The position numbers and the translations under genes were made by a program. The notes beneath the pieces are model-generated. The model did no database searches, had not been told where the DNA came from, and worked only from the letters and a program-made list of their open reading frames with translations. Below are positions 53,994-64,000 of a DNA stretch of 64,000 bases, piece by piece. This stretch comes from Triplophysa rosa. Lineage: Eukaryota > Chordata > Actinopteri > Cypriniformes > Nemacheilidae. How positions within the stretch are numbered: position 1 is the first letter of the stretch; the number at the start of each line of letters is the position of its first letter. Location of the stretch: positions 4,719,082-4,783,081 of the forward strand of contig NC_079898.1 of the NCBI RefSeq assembly GCF_024868665.1, given 5' to 3'.

Positions 53994-55418
53994 CACACAC
54001 ACACACATAATTAATTAATTAATTGTCAACTTACTAAAAAATTTTTTTTTTAATAAATTGTAAATCAGTTTTAAAGCCTTTCAACTTTTATTTTGTTTTA
54101 TTTTTATTTTATTATTGATACATTTTATATCTGATCAAATATTTTTCTTCTTAACTGATTATCATTGAGATTTTTATATGTTTTTTTTTCATAAAAAATG
54201 TATCTTATGAAACAAGCGCGAAGTGGAACTTTGATTTAGAAAAAAAAACGGCTTTGATTTTGAAAAACATAAACGGTCTCATGTGGGCTTTTTTCCTCTG
54301 GACCTAATGCGATTGCTGAAGGAATAAAACAGTGCTATGTGCTGAGGTAAGTACTTTTTTTTATAATTATTTAACATGCTTTTAATACAAAAAATATTGA
54401 TAATCTGTACATATTACAACAGTGTGAACTTTGTAAGGTAACAGTTAGCCAATCTCGTGTGTTGACTGATATAGCGTAGGTCTCATATTCGACATGACTA
54501 CAAGCTTATATCGACAAATATGTAGCATTAAAATTGAATAATAAATACTGCAGTATGTGTACATAAAATTCTTGAAGAAAAAATGTTTTTTGCAATCATA
54601 AGATAACCTTTAACTTCACAATTATTCTGACAGTGAATATGTCATTGAGGTGAGTCATGTCATGTAATGACATGTAAAGGTAATGTTTGTAAAGGTAATG
54701 TGACTACGCATGAAACAGAGCCGTCTTCAGCGTCTTATAAGCATTCAGTTTAAGAATTAACTTGTTTACCTGTCTTTCCTGCCTTTCATTAAATTCAAGC
54801 CTTTGTTATCTAGATTTATTAACCTCCCTTTCACTATGTGGCCTTGACCTCAGTTATATCCTAATAAAATAAAAATATTGCTTTACTTAAACATTACTTA
54901 ACAATAGTAATGAGTTCTTTATTTAGCTGGAATATTATAATAAGATATGTTTATGGTACCTTGACAACCTACTGTCCACTAACGTTATTCAACTTTACAT
55001 CCTTTTGTGATTGTTTTTGTCACATTTAGATTTCTCAAGATCATCATTTTGTTGACCATCTGGGAATAATTCATCTGTGCCATGTAAGTAAAAGTGCAAA
55101 TAACGTTATATGGTTTCTTTAAGGATTTTGAAATCATATTGGCAGAGGCATATTGTCTTAAGAATAATGTAAACTAAATTCAATATATTTAAACATCTGT
55201 TTATATTTTTCTAAACCTCTGCTAGTCCAGACATCCGAAAAATATCAGACTATAGGCTTGCACGTTGTTTCTACGTATTTAAAATGAGAGCATGGCAACA
55301 TANTCGGGGTTCACGGCAGACACCACAACGGTCGGTTTGAGTGTTTGAAGTTATTTGTAAATGGTTGCAATAAAAAAGCTCCTTTTTTATTAGTCAACTA
55401 CTTGATTTTTGTACACAG
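53994..55418. other. Gap between TTAA element and A2M-like exons
   Basis: AT-rich. One exon-like segment near 54290-54346 ends in a GTAAGT donor, but no protein family was recognised. An N at 55303 marks a join. No upstream macroglobulin exons were found. Confidence 0.4.
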
Positions 55419-55796
55419 CTTGGAACTCCACCCAATTCATACGCACCACTGGTTGAACGGGTCGATTCAGAAGCTGGTCGTGTCATCGTGTATTTGAAGG
55501 AGGTGAGGGAGTGTTAGTTTTGAATGCTGAGAGTTCATATTTGTACTTATGGCCTGTTCTCTCTTGCAGGTTCCAAAAAATATTCCAATGAGTTACAAGC
55601 TACAAATGAAACAACTTTATCCAGTGAAAAGTCTCCGTTCTGCTGTGATCAAAGTCTATGACTACTATCAACCAAGTAATGGGTTTTGAGGTTGCTGCAC
55701 TTGTTTTTCCTCCTTTACAGTATGATACTGCAATGTGCTGTTTCCTCTCCTTCAGGTGACCAGTCTGAGACTGCATACTCCTCCCCCTGTGCATGA
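55419..55796 (+). pseudogene. Alpha-2-macroglobulin-like C-terminal fragment (last three exons)
   Basis: Three exons, 55419-55502, 55570-55675 and 55756-55796, splice in frame with GT-AG borders. They encode 76 residues ending in a stop. The text reads APLVERVDSEAGRVIVYLKE, then VPKNIPMSYKLQ and VIKVYDYYQPS, then DQSETAYSSPCA. This matches the end of the A2M receptor-binding domain, where VKVYDYY and a terminal SSPCA are characteristic. AATAAA follows at 55877-55882. No upstream thioester or bait-region exons are visible between 54.0 and 55.4 kb. An N at 55303 marks an assembly join just upstream, so the gene could be a true fragment or be cut by misassembly. Confidence 0.75.
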
Positions 55797-55882
55797 GAGT
55801 ATCCAGCTTCAGGACAGTTGATGCTATCATTCTTAAATGATTTTGCAAGGTTATTTGTCTTTCTCAGCCTGCTGCTAATAAA

Positions 55883-57029
55883 TTATATATCTTTACGCAC
55901 TGGTTTTTGTGCTGCATGTAAATAAAGTGGTCACAGATATTTGACTTTTTTTATATTTGAATTTTTCCTAAATATGGCCCTTTAGGTCACAGTCCAGAAC
56001 TTTTTTTGGGTTAAAATCAAATGGTTATTGCCCATGTACATAAAATGTGTTTAAAAACAGTTTTTAGTAAGCTTATAGACCACTGAGTTAAATTACGTAG
56101 GCCCAAGCCAACAAAATACATCCAATGGAACGTTTATAACGGAACGTTAAATGTGTGATTTAATTGTGATCTTAAAAGTAAAACGTCAAACCAGGCTTGC
56201 ATGTGGACCAGTGTTTAGATATTGTGAAATGTTTGTCATGTGTCTCCAAGTGGTTATGTCACACCCATGAAAAGGAGGCCGTGATCACACTGTGTGAGAC
56301 CTTGATAACGTGGCTCCACATCATGCTTATTCCTGTGCAGACTCCCCGCGTTCCATTTCGAAGGGTTCATCCCTACCATCTGTTTACCATCTGGAGTGAG
56401 TGCTTCGAAGGGTGTAATCTATATTGAGGACTAAACCTGCAAAAATAAAAAATACATAAACATGTATAAATATCTAAACAAATAAATGTAATATGAAAAT
56501 AAAGGAATGAATGAATCGATAAAATAATTTTGCTCTTAACGGTTTTTATAAATTTTGTCCATGTTTTATTCGTTTATTATTTTCAGATTATTTTATTTCG
56601 ATCGATTTGGCTTGTTTAAATGAACGGCCCCTGATGTTTGTGAGTGTGACTAAGAAGCTTTTGATTGTCGTTTCTAAAAACGGACAACCTGCTAAACTTA
56701 TGTGGTAAGACAAGAATATAATGTTTAGCCTATACATAATGTTTATTCATCTGTCAATAAATATCTGCTTTATATCTGCTTTAAATCCTCTATATTGTGT
56801 TGAAGTCTTTGATTATTTATGTCATGTAGGCTATACAGTATACATAAAATATCTGATTGTGATGTGAGTTTTGTAATCGTTATACTGTGCTTTATACATA
56901 TTTGAATAGAGAATTACTCCAATTATGCATAACATTTCATCTTTAACGCACAGATTAAATCACAAATTAATTTAATAATCCACTTGAGGGATGATAATTG
57001 TTTAAATTAAATAAAAAGATTTTAACAAC
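55883..57029. other. Intergenic DNA, AT-rich
   Basis: No gene. A repeat-like motif GTTCCATTTCGAAGGGTTCA lies at about 56351, related to one near 28984. Confidence 0.35.
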
Positions 57030-57330
57030 GTGACTGTTTGGTCGTTAGGATGTGCTCATCAGGTCCCAGAAACGTTATTGGTACGTCCCTGCGACGAATA
57101 TGGTATGTTCCAGCTATGTCTTCAGGAGGTTATTATCACCATGTCCCAACAACGTCCAATGTTACGTCGTCAGGACGAATATGGGAATCACAAAGTTACG
57201 TCTTCAGGAGGTTATTATCACCATGTCCCAACAACGTCCAATGTTACGTCGTCAGGACGAATATGGGAATCACAAAGTTACGTCGCTGGAACGTTATTAT
57301 GGTACGTCGTCACAACGTAACTGTGTTAGC
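57030..57330. repeat. 82-bp tandem repeat, about two units plus degenerate flanks
   Basis: A unit containing TTCAGGAGGTTATTATCACC and CAGGACGAATATGGGAATCA repeats with a period of 82 bp (starts 57121 and 57203). The flanks carry degenerate GTTACGTC and AACGTTATT motifs. The open frames here in all three phases follow from the repeat and are not judged to be genes. Confidence 0.75.
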
Positions 57331-57670
57331 CAGGAAGTGCTTTCATTTTGCTGGAAGTAAACAACTAACGTTAGTTAACAGTGTGAGAGGGGTGAACGCA
57401 GACAAAACTTTTACAATGGATAGGAAAGGGTCTTGTATCGCTCCCGCATCAAATTATGTAAGCTGCATTTATAACAAAGAATGACAAAGATGCAGATGTC
57501 ATGTTAATGCACACACCTTGTACTCTGCTTATGACGTTCACTCCACTCTGTGCTGCTGTGAACGGAAGAATGCGCTAAATAACGCAGCCTGCCGCCATTT
57601 TCATAATAACAGTTTCAAAGGGGACTATAAAGCGATCTCGAATTCTGATTACATAGTTACTCACAATATT

Positions 57671-57716
57671 TTAGGGGAGCTGAGCTAGAACTTTAGGGGG
57701 GCTTTAGCTCCCCTAA
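57671..57716. repeat. Inverted repeat TTAGGGGAGCT / AGCTCCCCTAA
   Basis: Perfect 11-bp inverted repeat, 57671-57681 and 57706-57716, with a 24-nt spacer. Possibly a transposon subterminal sequence. Confidence 0.6.
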
Positions 57717-58400
57717 AAAGGGCCTAGCAATGCCACTGGTATACACTAACTTAATGTGCATAATATGTTCTTAATATGCATATATGTTGTTGTTTAATAT
57801 TTCTCTATAATGCAGAAGCTGTGCTGTTCAGCTTTACAGAGCCCAGAGACAACTAAATATCAATCTACAACAAAACATGGCTTATTACCTAAGAAAATGC
57901 ACTGCATTAAAAGTTTTTATTCTTGAAAAGCTGGCTTAATAGAAAATAAATAAGCAATAATGTGAATAAGAAACTAATTAATTAATTAATTTAGAATTTT
58001 ATCAAAACATACATTTAAAAATGTAACCGTCATGTTTACGTATAATGTCTGACATCCACGACACTCCTCCCATCCGTTCTGTGATTGGGCGTTCGCAAGG
58101 ATTCCTGGGTAGGGGACTTCAGTGGAGTCTGCATCAATGCAGATTGATTAAAGATTACAAGTGCAAATGAATTTTGAAAAAATAATCGTGTGCACGGATA
58201 AATCTTTTATAATAATCACTGCAACACTGTGTGAAACACTTCGAATTTTACTGTTTGATTTCATGGTGACTTTAAGGTCGCTCGATATCAACGTCACCAC
58301 CACCAAGCCTCCAACAACTCTTTCAAACTTTATTAAAAATGTGTTCCCTGGTAAGTAATTACTCCGTGAATGAATCCGCATCTACGTTTTAAGAGATCTG

Positions 58401-58619
58401 GGGCCGGTTACATAAACTGCTCAGACTAGTCTTAGAAGTTAGTCATCAAATATTTTTCTTCAAGACTGGTTACAACTTCTTCAAAGCTCTTATATAAAAA
58501 TTTAGATTGGGCGGCTAATTGAAATTTGAAAAGTAAGACTGATTAGTTCTAACTAATTGCTAGTGAGACTAGTTCTTAAGACGCAGTCTTAACTTAGCTG
58601 CTAAGTTTATGCAACTGGG
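58401..58619. mobile_element. MITE with CCGGTTACATAAAC ends
   Basis: Left GGCCGGTTACATAAACTGCT and right, inverted, CCCAGTTGCATAAACTTAGC, both followed by AAGACT-rich sequence. About 220 bp, non-coding. Confidence 0.65.
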
Positions 58620-58969
58620 ACTTGTGCTCATGTTGCATTATTTGTGAGCTTTATATGCGCTAATAAGTCGCTTTTAGCAACTTATTAGAAACCACCATTT
58701 TTAAGACACCATGAGGCTTTAAAAAATCACAAGCGGGTTATAACTGGTGGGTTTTATGTCATAGAATAAAACGTGAAAATATTTAGAGGTATGGTTTACC
58801 ACAGACCTTATTTCAGGCGATTTACCCATTCAAAATAACCCATAGACTTTGGAGCCATGGAACCGGAAGTCCTAAAATGCAAACTCGCTTCCGGGGTTTG
58901 CATACAAAAATACGTCATCTCTGCGGCTCCCAATACTATTTAGGATAAGTACAATAAAAAAAAGAGATT

Positions 58970-59590
58970 TTTAGAGGTTGTTTGTTTTACGTAATCAATA
59001 TAGTGTTATATTACACATTTGTATTGGTTTCTTGTTCAAGCACAATTTCAATGTGTAATACTAACATAAATAGGCAACTCTTTGACATAACTTGGTCCAT
59101 TTGTGTTGGGACAAAATGAATCATTTTCATTGACTAACTGAAACTACACAGCGGATTGAGTTCCCAGCATGCTTTGCTCTTATGACTGGATTTAGATTTA
59201 AAAATTGTGCTATTGTTTTTGTGTTTTGGGGCAGATAAGGAGACTTGTTAGTGTTTATTGTTCTGTAATGTTAAAATTCAGAAGATTTTCTGTTGTCTGT
59301 GATTTTTCTGGGGGTTACCAGTGCGGACGAGTAAATGTTTTACTTAGGTTGGGGACGAGCACATTTATGCCCATGCATGTATCAAGCTTTACTCAGTGAG
59401 TAAATACTCTGCAAATGCAGTAAACCCTCTGGTGCTCCCTGCTAGCACCATACATTACATGTGGTAAAAATAAAGATGTTTATTAAAAAAATTAGTGTCA
59501 CACTGAAGCATTCACATTTAATTGGTTTAACACAAATGAATTACATTCATCTGAAATTAAATAAATTTATGAATTATAGGTGTCCTATAC
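58970..59590 (-). mobile_element. Inverted, diverged copy of the CACTCAAAAAAAT element
   Basis: The reverse complement of this stretch follows 61850-62450 over most of its length. Shared blocks include AGAGGTTGTTTGTTTTACGT against AACAAACAACCTCC, CAGCATGCTTTG against GCATGCTGGG, and GTGCTCCCTGCTAGCACCAT against ATGGTGCTAGCAGGAAGCAC. The terminal CACTC is decayed on one side. Confidence 0.6.
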
Positions 59591-60547
59591 ACCATGACGT
59601 CACACACTTATCACTACAGCACTGATGCGGAGTGAGAACATAAGATTGTTTTTATTATTTCTGTTTTATTTCTGTTGTTTCATTCATTTATTCCTTCGTT
59701 TACTGATTAATTTATTTGTTTATTGGTACATTTATCTATTTATTATTTTAAACTTAAGTCATCTTCTGCACATTAGTAAATCCACTGTATGCAGAGCGGA
59801 AGGTGTGCCTCGCTCTCAAGCGCTTTCTGCCGCCATTTTGCTTTTTTTGTGCCGTTGCCATGGTGAATCGTAATATCGGAGCTCCATTGATCATGGCTTG
59901 TCGTAGTCGTGGTGTACACACTTAACTCAGAGTTGATAGAATTAACTTAAATCAGCTGTTCTGAAACCAAAAACTCAAAGTTTCGCATCTCCGTGTAAAT
60001 CAACTCAGAGTCAGGGTCCGGATTATCCAATGGGCATTATGGGCACAGGCCCAGGGACCCACACGCACTTGGGGCCCAAACAAGCTAGGGGAAGAAAATT
60101 TCACACAACAGCGTTTCCGCTATATTCATTCTGCTGTGCGCTTCTCTGGCCTGCGCACACAAAACAGTGTTTCTAACTTAGGAAGTCTGTGTTTTGATTT
60201 AGTCAGTGATCAAAAGCTTTATGAAGTCATGTCGAGGCCATGTACAGGAGTTGTCACAATGAATGGAGGTATGTATCTGAGCTACTAACATTACATTGAA
60301 AACATCACTGAGTTCCACAAGTTCATTTTAATTATTTATTTAATTGCGTGAGATGTATTAATGTATTTAACTGTAAATCATTTTATGTTGAATAGGTTTT
60401 TACAAATTTGTGGCCATAGATTTCCATCAAAAGGTATAACAAAACACCTGTGTCCTATTTTGCTTTAGATAGACACAGAGAAGTATCTGTACTAAGTAAC
60501 ATAATCTAAATAATTTATATTTGCTTGTTGGTGGAATAGATTTAATT
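59591..60547. other. Transposon mosaic between inverted arms, left part
   Basis: AT-rich, with a possible Harbinger-like relic at about 59920-60020 (ACTCAGAGTTG near the left, CAACTCAGAGTC near the right). It is followed by GGGCACAGGCCCAGGGACCC sequence of hAT-element type. No intact frame. Confidence 0.35.
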
Positions 60548-60915
60548 TAGGGCTGTCAACGTTAACGCGTTAACGCATGCGATTAATTTTTTCAAATTAA
60601 CGCGTGAGAAAATATTTATCACAATTAACGCAGCATCCGTTTGTTTTGACATCCTTTGTCTAGCGTTACATTATGTAATCACGCTCTTATTCGTGTACAG
60701 GCTTTTAAACCACTTAAGCGCGATTTGAAACAGTTGCTTTGACGCGTTCAATGAAGATAGACCGCTTCTAAACTGTGGGACGCGGCAAAACGCAACGCGA
60801 GGTCCAGTCTGGTGTAAACAGTCACCTGCTAAGGGCTGCGTCGGTGAATCTCTGTCAGACAGCGCATCCGTGTTAAGTTCTCTTTCGTGCTTGAATGGAT
60901 AAAACCACACAAGAT
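60548..60915. mobile_element. Truncated second copy of the 966-bp hAT-type element
   Basis: The first 368 bp match 29593-29960 with only about four substitutions seen by eye. The copy stops at an N at 60916, and the remaining 600 bp with the right end are absent. The high identity suggests recent movement of the family or a young copy. Confidence 0.8.
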
Positions 60916-60916
60916 N

Positions 60917-61773
60917 GATTTTATAATACGCTGCTGTTTTATCAAATGCATTTCAGAAATAATTTTACAATCATCCTGTTGATATTTGCTTCAATATTTT
61001 GGATTAAATTGTGAGAATATTACAATTTTCTAAATGATAAATGAAAGCAACAATGGGCTTTAGTGATGGTGTCTTAAATCTATTGACTTGAGTCGATTTA
61101 GTGATCATAGAAACTTAATTTAACGAGTGTAAGAGGGCCGCCAGATATGAACATTGTGTTTGAGTTCAAAGATAAATTGAATGCGTTTATAAAATCAAAG
61201 GGTCTCTTTCGCTATAAATCGCGCATATTAATTAATACACAACATATTGGATAGACATTTTCTGGCCTGTAAAAGCATTCTAGTGACTGAATCCAACACA
61301 TCCAACGGGATTTGATGAAGCCGCTAAACGCAGAAAAGTCGTTCGTATGCATGCTGAGACTCAATGCGTTCACAGGACTAAACAAAATATTAAACAAATA
61401 TTCAAAACAATATTTCAATAACACTTTAGGGGGAAACATATAGCCTAAATGTCATTATTGATTCTTATTGGAAAACACAAACAGTACTATTATTATGAAA
61501 TAAATTTAGAGAGCTGCAATCTGTATAACATTAATTATACATGCAAATCATCTACTCATTTTAATGTTGCACTTTTTTGTTCTACTGAAGGAAGGTCAGA
61601 ACACCCATCAGAGAAACAAACAAAACCATCAGAGAACTACACAGACACGAAGCCACAGACGCCTTCACTCGGTCTGAGACCCACAGATCTGTGAAGAGAA
61701 AATATAATACAACACAGTGAAATAAAATTCATCCAAAATCTAAAACATCTGTTTATTCACCTGTGTCACTATC
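60917..61773. other. Transposon mosaic, right part
   Basis: Starts right after an N at 60916. An exon-like segment at about 61590-61695 follows a pyrimidine-rich acceptor and reads EHPSEKQTKPSENYTDTKPQ before a stop; no family recognised. Otherwise no feature. Confidence 0.35.
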
Positions 61774-62464
61774 ACACTCAAAAAAATGTGTTGTTGGATT
61801 AACTCAATTTTATTATGACACCTATTTCCACACAATTAAATTGATTTGTTCGAATTTAAGATTTACTTGTCTGCACAATTCACCCAGTTTAAGTTCATCA
61901 ACTTATTTTATTTCATTTCAGCTGAATGTAATTCCTTTGTGTTGAGCCAATTAAATTTGAATGCTTCAGTCATGTAAGCAAGATGTAATGTATGGTGCTA
62001 GCAGGAAGCACCAGATAGTTTACTGCATGACCACTTGCAGAGTATTTACTCACTGAGTAAGGCTGCATACATGAAAAATGGCATAAATGTGCTCGTCCCC
62101 AACCTCAGTAAAACCGTTACTCTTCACCACTATGGTAACCCCTTTAATCTTTTTAATCGTTTTAACATTACAGAACAGTAAACACTAACAAGTCTCCTTA
62201 TCTTTCATCCTGCACAAAAACACACATAACATTTAATTTTATATATGCATGCTGGGAACTCTGTCCACTGTGTAGTTTCAGTTAGTCAATGAAAACTAAC
62301 TAACAACCCAACACAAATGGAATAAGTAATGTCAAAGAGTCGCCTATTTATGTCAGTATTACACATTTCAATTGTGTTTGAACAAGAAACACATACAAAT
62401 ATGTTAGATACAACTGTATTGATTAAGTTAAACAAACAACCTCCAACAATAATTTTTTTGAGTG
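61774..62464 (+). mobile_element. Non-autonomous element with CACTCAAAAAAAT ends, about 690 bp
   Basis: Left CACTCAAAAAAATGTGTTGT and right, inverted, CACTCAAAAAAATTATTGTT, both continuing with TTGG(A)-type sequence. It splits what looks like continuous flanking sequence. A diverged copy in reverse orientation occupies 58970-59590, so the two form a large inverted repeat. Confidence 0.65.
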
Positions 62465-62580
62465 CAGACACAACCAGAGGACCCATGGAGATGGAGGAGC
62501 TGTCATGGAAGTCCAGAGATCTGCGGTTCCTCCGCTCATATCCAGAGTAACAGTGCTGAGAGAGAGAGAGAGAGAGAGAG

Positions 62581-62680
62581 NNNNNNNNNNNNNNNNNNNN
62601 NNNNNNNNNNNNNNNNNNNNNNNNNNNNNNNNNNNNNNNNNNNNNNNNNNNNNNNNNNNNNNNNNNNNNNNNNNNNNNNN
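62581..62680. other. Assembly gap, 100 N
   Basis: Exactly 100 undetermined bases, preceded by a (GA)n run at about 62561-62580. The true size is unknown. Frames drawn through it are not reliable. Confidence 0.99.
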
Positions 62681-63899
62681 GTTGGCCGATTGGTGGCAGA
62701 CAACGTCAACCCTGATCCAGAAGGGTGACGGCCCGATTCCACCCCAGGGCAATCAACCTCTGGCGGAGTATGCCCGGACATCTGCGTCTCGGAGGGGCTT
62801 TCTGCCAGAGGCGCTCTTCAATGCATTCTTCCTGGCGGGTCTCGTCGAACCTCCTCCTCGGGCCATTCGCGAGAGGATGATCCGAGGATCCTTCCAGGAG
62901 CTGCTGAGTGGCCTCCCCATCAGCTCCTCTCCTGACGCTCCACGCTCCTGCCTAGCGTCCATCCCGGAAGGTTGCGTCATGGGTGTCGTGGCCCCGGGGA
63001 GTTCAACGGCAGCCTCTCCACCGTCCACCAACCTCGTTGGCAAGTGGGGGAGGCGAGCGTCCTGGGGATCCACCTCCGAGGAGTCCCAGCCAGAGCCAGC
63101 CGTTCCGTATACCTCCTTCCATCACCCGACCACCAGCCGGGTGGCTAGGCGGAAGAAGAAGAGGCAACGGCGGGCAGCGTGGACTCCTACCCGGCCGGTG
63201 CAGCCGGCGTCCAGCCCGGTGTCCAGTCTTGTGTCCAGTCCGGTGCAGCCGGGGTCCAGTCCAGTGCAGCCGGCGTCCAGTCCGGTGTCCAGTCTTGTGT
63301 CCAGTCCTGTGTCCAGTCTTGTGTCCAGTCCTGTGTCCAGTCTTGTGTCCAGTCATGTGTCCAGGCCGGTGATCCAGCCGGCGTCCAGGCCGGTGATCCA
63401 GCCGGCGTCCGGTCCGGTGATCCCGCCGGCGTCCGGTCCGGTAATCCAGCCGGCGTCCGGTCCGGGGATCCAGCCGGCGTTCGGTCCGGTGATCCAGCCG
63501 GCGTTCGGTCCGGTGATCCAGCCGGCGTTCGGGCCGGTGCAGCCGGCGTTCGGTCCGGTGCAGCCGGAATCCGGTCCGGTGCAGCCGACGTTCGGTCCGG
63601 TGCAGCCGGTGTTCGGTCCGGTGCAGCCGGAGTCCGGTCCGGTGCAGCCGGCGTCCGGTCCGGTGCAGCCGGCGTCCGGTCCGGTGGTCCAGCCGGCGTC
63701 CGGTCCGGTGGATCAGCCGGCGTCCAGTCCGGTGGTCCAGCCGGCGTCCAGTCCGGTGGTCCAGCCGGCGTCCAGTCCGGTGCAGCCGGCGTCCAGTCCG
63801 GTGCAGCCGGCGTCCAGTCCGGCGTCCAGTCCGATGTCTAGTCCAAGGTCTAGTCCGACGTCCAGTCCGGTGTCCAGTCCGGCGCCCCAGCCGGTATAG
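62681..63899 (+). pseudogene. Open frame with gag-like start and long Pro-rich minisatellite tail
   Basis: The frame is open from the gap edge to a TAG at 63897-63899. The first ~150 residues include GDGPIPPQGNQPLAEYARTS, LPEALFNAFFLAGLVEPPP and RERMIRGSFQELLSGLP, a helical pattern like retroelement gag proteins, and then a basic [12 protein letters not shown] stretch. The rest is repeated PVQPASSPV / PVIQPAFGPV units. No CCHC knuckle, protease or reverse transcriptase follows within the window. It may be a gag-derived multicopy fish protein or a retrotransposon fragment. The start lies in or before the gap. I am not sure of the family. Confidence 0.4.
63195..63890. repeat. GC-rich minisatellite, 12-24 bp subunits
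   Basis: Repeats of CAGCCGGCGTCCGGTCCGGT and shorter GTGTCCAGTC units. Subunits are multiples of 3 bp in the coding frame, so the open frame is kept. Composition is far more GC-rich than the rest of the window. Confidence 0.9.
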
Positions 63900-63999
63900 C
63901 AGCCGGCGTCAAGCCCTGTCCAGCCGGCCTTCCAGCCGGCGTCAAGCCCTGTCCAGCCGGCCTTCCAGCCGGCGTCAAGCCCTGTCCAGCCGGCCTTCC
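63900..63999. repeat. 33-bp tandem repeat, three units, cut by the window end
   Basis: The unit contains AGCCGGCGTCAAGCCCTGTC then CAGCCGGCCTTCC; starts at 63901, 63934 and 63967 give an exact 33-bp period. The three units appear identical. The array continues beyond the window. Confidence 0.9.
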
Positions 64000-64000
64000 C

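Noticed and set aside
57030..57484. Three forward frames over the 82-bp repeat
   Set aside because: Frame openness in every phase is a property of the repeat, with no family match.
59625..59873. 82-residue frame MRSENIRLFLLFLFYF
   Set aside because: Low-complexity hydrophobic translation of T-rich DNA; no gene context.
62423..62781. Frames drawn through the N gap
   Set aside because: They cross undetermined bases and a GA microsatellite, so they have no support.

Overview
This is a teleost nuclear genome window, most likely from a cyprinid. It is AT-rich, its genes have short exons with GT-AG introns, and it is dense in repeat families I associate with zebrafish and carp. Those include elements that begin TTAAAGGGATAGTTCACCC, elements with GTGACCCTGGAC ends, and a hAT element with TAGGGCTGTCAA ends. 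I found no prokaryotic operon, CRISPR array or phage module.

Layout. 1-14.3 kb is non-coding DNA upstream of tnfaip3, with a SINE, DNA-transposon relics, a local duplication and several complex stretches that look enhancer-like. 14.4-24.2 kb is tnfaip3 (A20) on the + strand: a non-coding first exon, eight coding exons and an intact 784-residue reading frame with an OTU domain and seven A20 zinc fingers. 24.2-32.5 kb is intergenic and rich in DNA transposons, including a complete 966-bp hAT-type element with a perfect 8-bp target duplication. 32.5-37.9 kb is perp on the - strand: three coding exons, 185 residues, four membrane segments. tnfaip3 and perp converge, as they do in human 6q23. 38-42.4 kb is intergenic.

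42.46-51.3 kb holds a tandem duplication. Each unit carries a complete six-exon psmb1 gene (proteasome beta subunit, 236 residues), and the two copies encode the same protein. Each unit ends in a 5S rRNA sequence. The first 5S is cut after 25 nt by transposon-like sequence; the second is a full 120-nt gene with a TATA-like element and a T-run.

52.8-54.0 kb is a TTAA-flanked element carrying two diverging first exons. 55.4-55.9 kb holds the last three exons of an alpha-2-macroglobulin-like gene, with a stop codon and poly(A) signal but no upstream exons. 57-62.5 kb is a mosaic of transposon relics, including two inverted copies of a roughly 690-bp element and a truncated second copy of the hAT element. 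After a 100-N gap (62581-62680), the window ends in an open frame that runs into a Pro/Ser/Val-rich minisatellite.

The host genes have separate jobs: tnfaip3 restrains NF-kB signalling, perp makes a junctional membrane protein and psmb1 makes a core proteasome subunit. The least ordinary features are the psmb1-5S tandem unit, with its patchy divergence, and the two-gene TTAA element. Single N bases at 42382, 55303 and 60916 sit at truncated repeats or incomplete genes and probably mark assembly joins.
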